In this document: positions 61,686-64,000 of the stretch, in pieces
Numbering within the stretch: position 1 is the first letter of the stretch
Layout: each line of letters opens with the position of its first letter
Origin: Brasenia schreberi
Lineage: Eukaryota; Streptophyta; Magnoliopsida; Nymphaeales; Cabombaceae
Direction of reading: 5' to 3'
Assembly (NCBI GenBank): GCA_036023115.1
Contig: JAYKKT010000080.1
Span: forward strand, 11,773,501 to 11,837,500
DNA length: 64,000 bases
Translations under genes and position numbers: made by a program
Notes under the pieces: model-generated
Database searches by the model: none
Seen by the model: the letters and a program-made list of their open reading frames with translations, nothing else
Told to the model about the DNA's origin: nothing

Positions 61686-62473
61686 CTGTAGACACGGAAA
61701 ATCCTCACTTCTGGTTCTTAGGCTTGAAGTGAATCTTTTCGTGTGTCGAAGTCGTATTTAACAAAAGGGGCATGCCAGCTAGCTTGCTTAAGCTAGCAAA
61801 GAAAGTTTTTAAAATCTGACTTCTATCGGGGCGACTGTGAGCAAGTGAGCTCTTTTCGTCACAGACCTTCTTGCACCGATGTGCAAGGGTCAGTTTGTAC
61901 GCTTGGCAAAGTTTAAAAATCAAACTTCTTTGAAAAATACCCGAAGTGTTTGGGCTTTGTATGTACGATTACAAGTTTTATTATACGTGGGATTTGCACG
62001 TGCCTATGTCTTTCTTTCTAACCTTTTTTAGGGCCAACTAGGTGTGTGCACAAGTAACCTAAGTTGGGCGATTTTTGAACGGGAGTGTGGGGTTTGCTTT
62101 GATGTAATATGCATCCTAACTCGTGGTATGGCGTATATGCAATGCAAACTCATACAACTCCAAAGGAAAAACCCGAATTGAAAGACAATGCGGAAGGGAA
62201 ATGACTTAATGTAAATTGCAAAAGGGAAATATGGCTATATCTTAAGAGCGGAAAGGCTCAATTGTGCAAGTGTGTGTAGTGTATATATGGAAAGACTACG
62301 CACACAGCTGAACCTTAAAACCCAAATCTAAAAGACATAGCCGAAGGAAAATACTTATAATATATATGGGCCCGAAGGTCGCCAATGTGTGCGTGGGTGT
62401 TGTGTGTATATGGAAAGACAACTCACACGACTTGTAATGTAAAACCCAAATATAATTGCAATAGGCCTTGACT

Positions 62474-62890
62474 AAGGTCTTGGGAGTAAGAGCGAAAGCT
62501 CAATGTGTGTGAGTGTAGAATTGAAATGCTACGCACACAACTTGAATTTAAACACCCCAAACGAAATTGCAATATGGCCTTTACTAAGGTCTTGGGAGTA
62601 AGAGCGAAAGCTCAATGTGTGTGAGTGTGGGAATTGAAATGCTACGCACACAACTTGAATTTAAACACCCCAAACGAAATTGCAATATGGCCTTTACTAA
62701 GGTCTTGGGAGTAAGAGCGAAAGCTCAATGTGTGTGAGTGTGGGAATTGAAAGACCACGCCCACAACTTGAATTAAAACACCCAAGGAAAATTGCAATAC
62801 GGCCCTTACTAGGGTCTTGAGAATAAGAGCGAAAACTCAATGTGCATGAGTGTAAAAATTGAAATGCTACGCACACAACTTAAATTAAAA
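62474..62890. repeat. 112/113-base tandem repeat inside the right LTR
   Basis: Units start at 62474, 62586, 62699 and 62811, with the same periods (112, 113, 112) as the left LTR. Confidence 0.93.
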
Positions 62891-63769
62891 CGCACGCAAC
62901 TTAAAACATATAGGTATAACTATATCTTAAGGACTGATTAGGCCCATGTATGTGCTATGATTGTGTGCAGCTAAGAGCGGAATAGGCTCAAGTGCACGTG
63001 TGTGTGGGTGTGCCAAACCACATTATTACAAGCGGGGGGAGACAACGCTCCATTATTACAACCCCATATCAAATTTAATTAAATGTAAGCAAGTTCATAA
63101 CAAGGACCGAGTTAGGCACTTATGTATAGCTGGTCCGGGTGTGACTTGCTTGGCTTTGGCCTAGTGAGTCGCCTTGGACAACCGAAGGGGAGCTCCTTGG
63201 ATGCGGGTGGGCGCCAAGTAGGGTCTTAGCCGAATGAAGACTTAAGGATGGCCGGGTACAAGGGCGTAGCAAGTAGGGATGTTAGGTGAGTTGGGGCAGG
63301 TTCGGGTGCTAGCTAGGTGGTTGTAGGTTGAAGGCTGAAGGTTTAGCTAGGGGCTGAGAAATGGGTGGCCAAGGGAAGGTGGGGATGTAGGGTGTGAAGT
63401 GGCTAGGTGTAAGGGAGATGACAAGGCGGCTGTGGTGGCGGGTGATGGGGTGTGTGGCTGGGTAAGAAGGGGAGAGGAAGAGAGGTTAGATAGGGTTGAG
63501 ATGGGGGTACTAACCATGGATGATGGAGGTTGTGGTGGCCGGAGGTGGTGGAAGGACGTGGCAGCTGGAAGAAGGTGGCAGTCGGGTGGAAGGGTGCAGT
63601 CGGGTGGGGTGTGCAGGTGGCAGCCGAGTGGAAATGCAGCCGGGTGGAGTGGCGGTGGAGGTGGCGCAGCTGGTGGAGAATGGGAGTGAAGTAGGATGGA
63701 AGAGAGGGTAGGTGAGAGAGGAGAGAGAGGGATGAGAGAGCTGCCAAAACCCGCCCCAAAAGGGGGGTT

Positions 63770-63775
63770 TTTATA
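63770..63775 (-). promoter_or_regulatory. TATA box in the right Tat LTR
   Basis: Counterpart of 52561-52566. In the 5' LTR this is the one that would drive the element's transcript, predicted to start near 63740. Confidence 0.7.
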
Positions 63776-64000
63776 GGCATGGGCTGAGGTCGGTTGGGTA
63801 GATATTTAGGATATGGTGGGCTGTGGTGGGGTGGTTTGGGTAGGTCGGCTAGGTGGGAGTGGTATGGTGGTTTAGGGTAGGTCGGTTAGGGTGGCTGGGA
63901 TTTTAGGATTAGGGTCTAATTAGGTGGGTTAAGGTGGGATTAGGTTTAATCTAGCTAGGGTCTAGGTGGTCTAGTTAGGTGGGGTGAGCTAGGTGAGGTC

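Larger units (their letters stand above)
50498..64000 (-). mobile_element. Ty3/gypsy retrotransposon, Tat lineage (right end outside window)
   Basis: Minus-strand element with 3.2-kb LTRs starting TGTAAACACC and ending GTGTCTACA. The left (3') LTR is complete (50498-53723); the right (5') LTR is cut by the window end after 2314 bases. The order on the minus strand is 5' LTR, PBS, gag, protease, RT, RNase H, a second archaeal-type RNase H, integrase, about 1.15 kb non-coding, PPT, 3' LTR. The extra RNase H, the LLLGRPWIHS protease end and the very long LTRs mark the Tat branch. Only about 145 bases separate LTR and gag start, so the extra 5' ORF of Ogre is absent. The full element should be about 14.4 kb. 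The left flank ATATA awaits its partner outside the window. Confidence 0.93.
61687..64000 (-). repeat. 5' LTR of the Tat element (cut by window end)
   Basis: Colinear with the left LTR from its TCTACA end through the TATA box and into the G-rich block. The first ~385 bases show about 25 differences by eye; later parts look closer. It retains a short segment near 63085-63102 (GTAAGCAAGTTCATAACA) that the left LTR lacks at the matching place. About 0.9 kb should lie beyond 64000. Confidence 0.92.

Overview
The window is nuclear DNA from a flowering plant. It has spliced genes with GT-AG introns, a predicted plastid-targeted protein, a plant-type defensin, and a dense layer of plant transposable elements (Ty1/copia, Ty3/gypsy Tat lineage, RTE LINEs, hAT transposons). 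The species cannot be named from the sequence. RTE LINEs with TTG-type tails and a Tat element with 3.2-kb LTRs fit many angiosperms.

Host genes are few. (1) At the left edge, on the minus strand, lie the first four exons of a SULTR3-type sulfate/anion transporter (348-2886); its 3' half is outside the window. (2) A single-exon gene at 21695-22300 (minus) encodes a small predicted plastid membrane protein with a bacterial-PH-like domain. (3) A two-exon gene at 37073-37849 (plus) encodes a secreted eight-cysteine defensin-like peptide. The three are unrelated in function and form no pathway together.

The rest is repeats, many nested. 3411-3862 is an RTE LINE 3' relic. 11372-13589 is a 2.2-kb non-autonomous LTR element. 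15376-21044 is a decayed copia element with a perfect 5-bp target duplication, and its 3' LTR holds an RTE insertion with a perfect 12-bp duplication. About 23.0-31.3 kb is a decayed hAT element whose transposase gene is split by a second hAT (25460-28698) with matching TIRs and an exact 8-bp duplication. 35.6-36.8 kb is the 3' end of another copia element, ending just upstream of the defensin promoter. 39.3-40.7 kb holds a decayed gypsy integrase. 43835-45978 is one RTE insertion that has become internally palindromic. 50498 to the right edge is a minus-strand Tat-lineage Ty3/gypsy element with a complete left LTR and a right LTR cut by the window end; its gag-pol is full of stops and frameshifts.

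I found no convincing new multigene system. The most informative items are the palindromic RTE, the hAT-in-hAT nest, the Tat LTR architecture (112/113-bp internal repeats and a G-rich block next to the TATA box), the defensin gene next to a copia LTR, and the 2.2-kb LTR element whose internal region has no recognisable protein.
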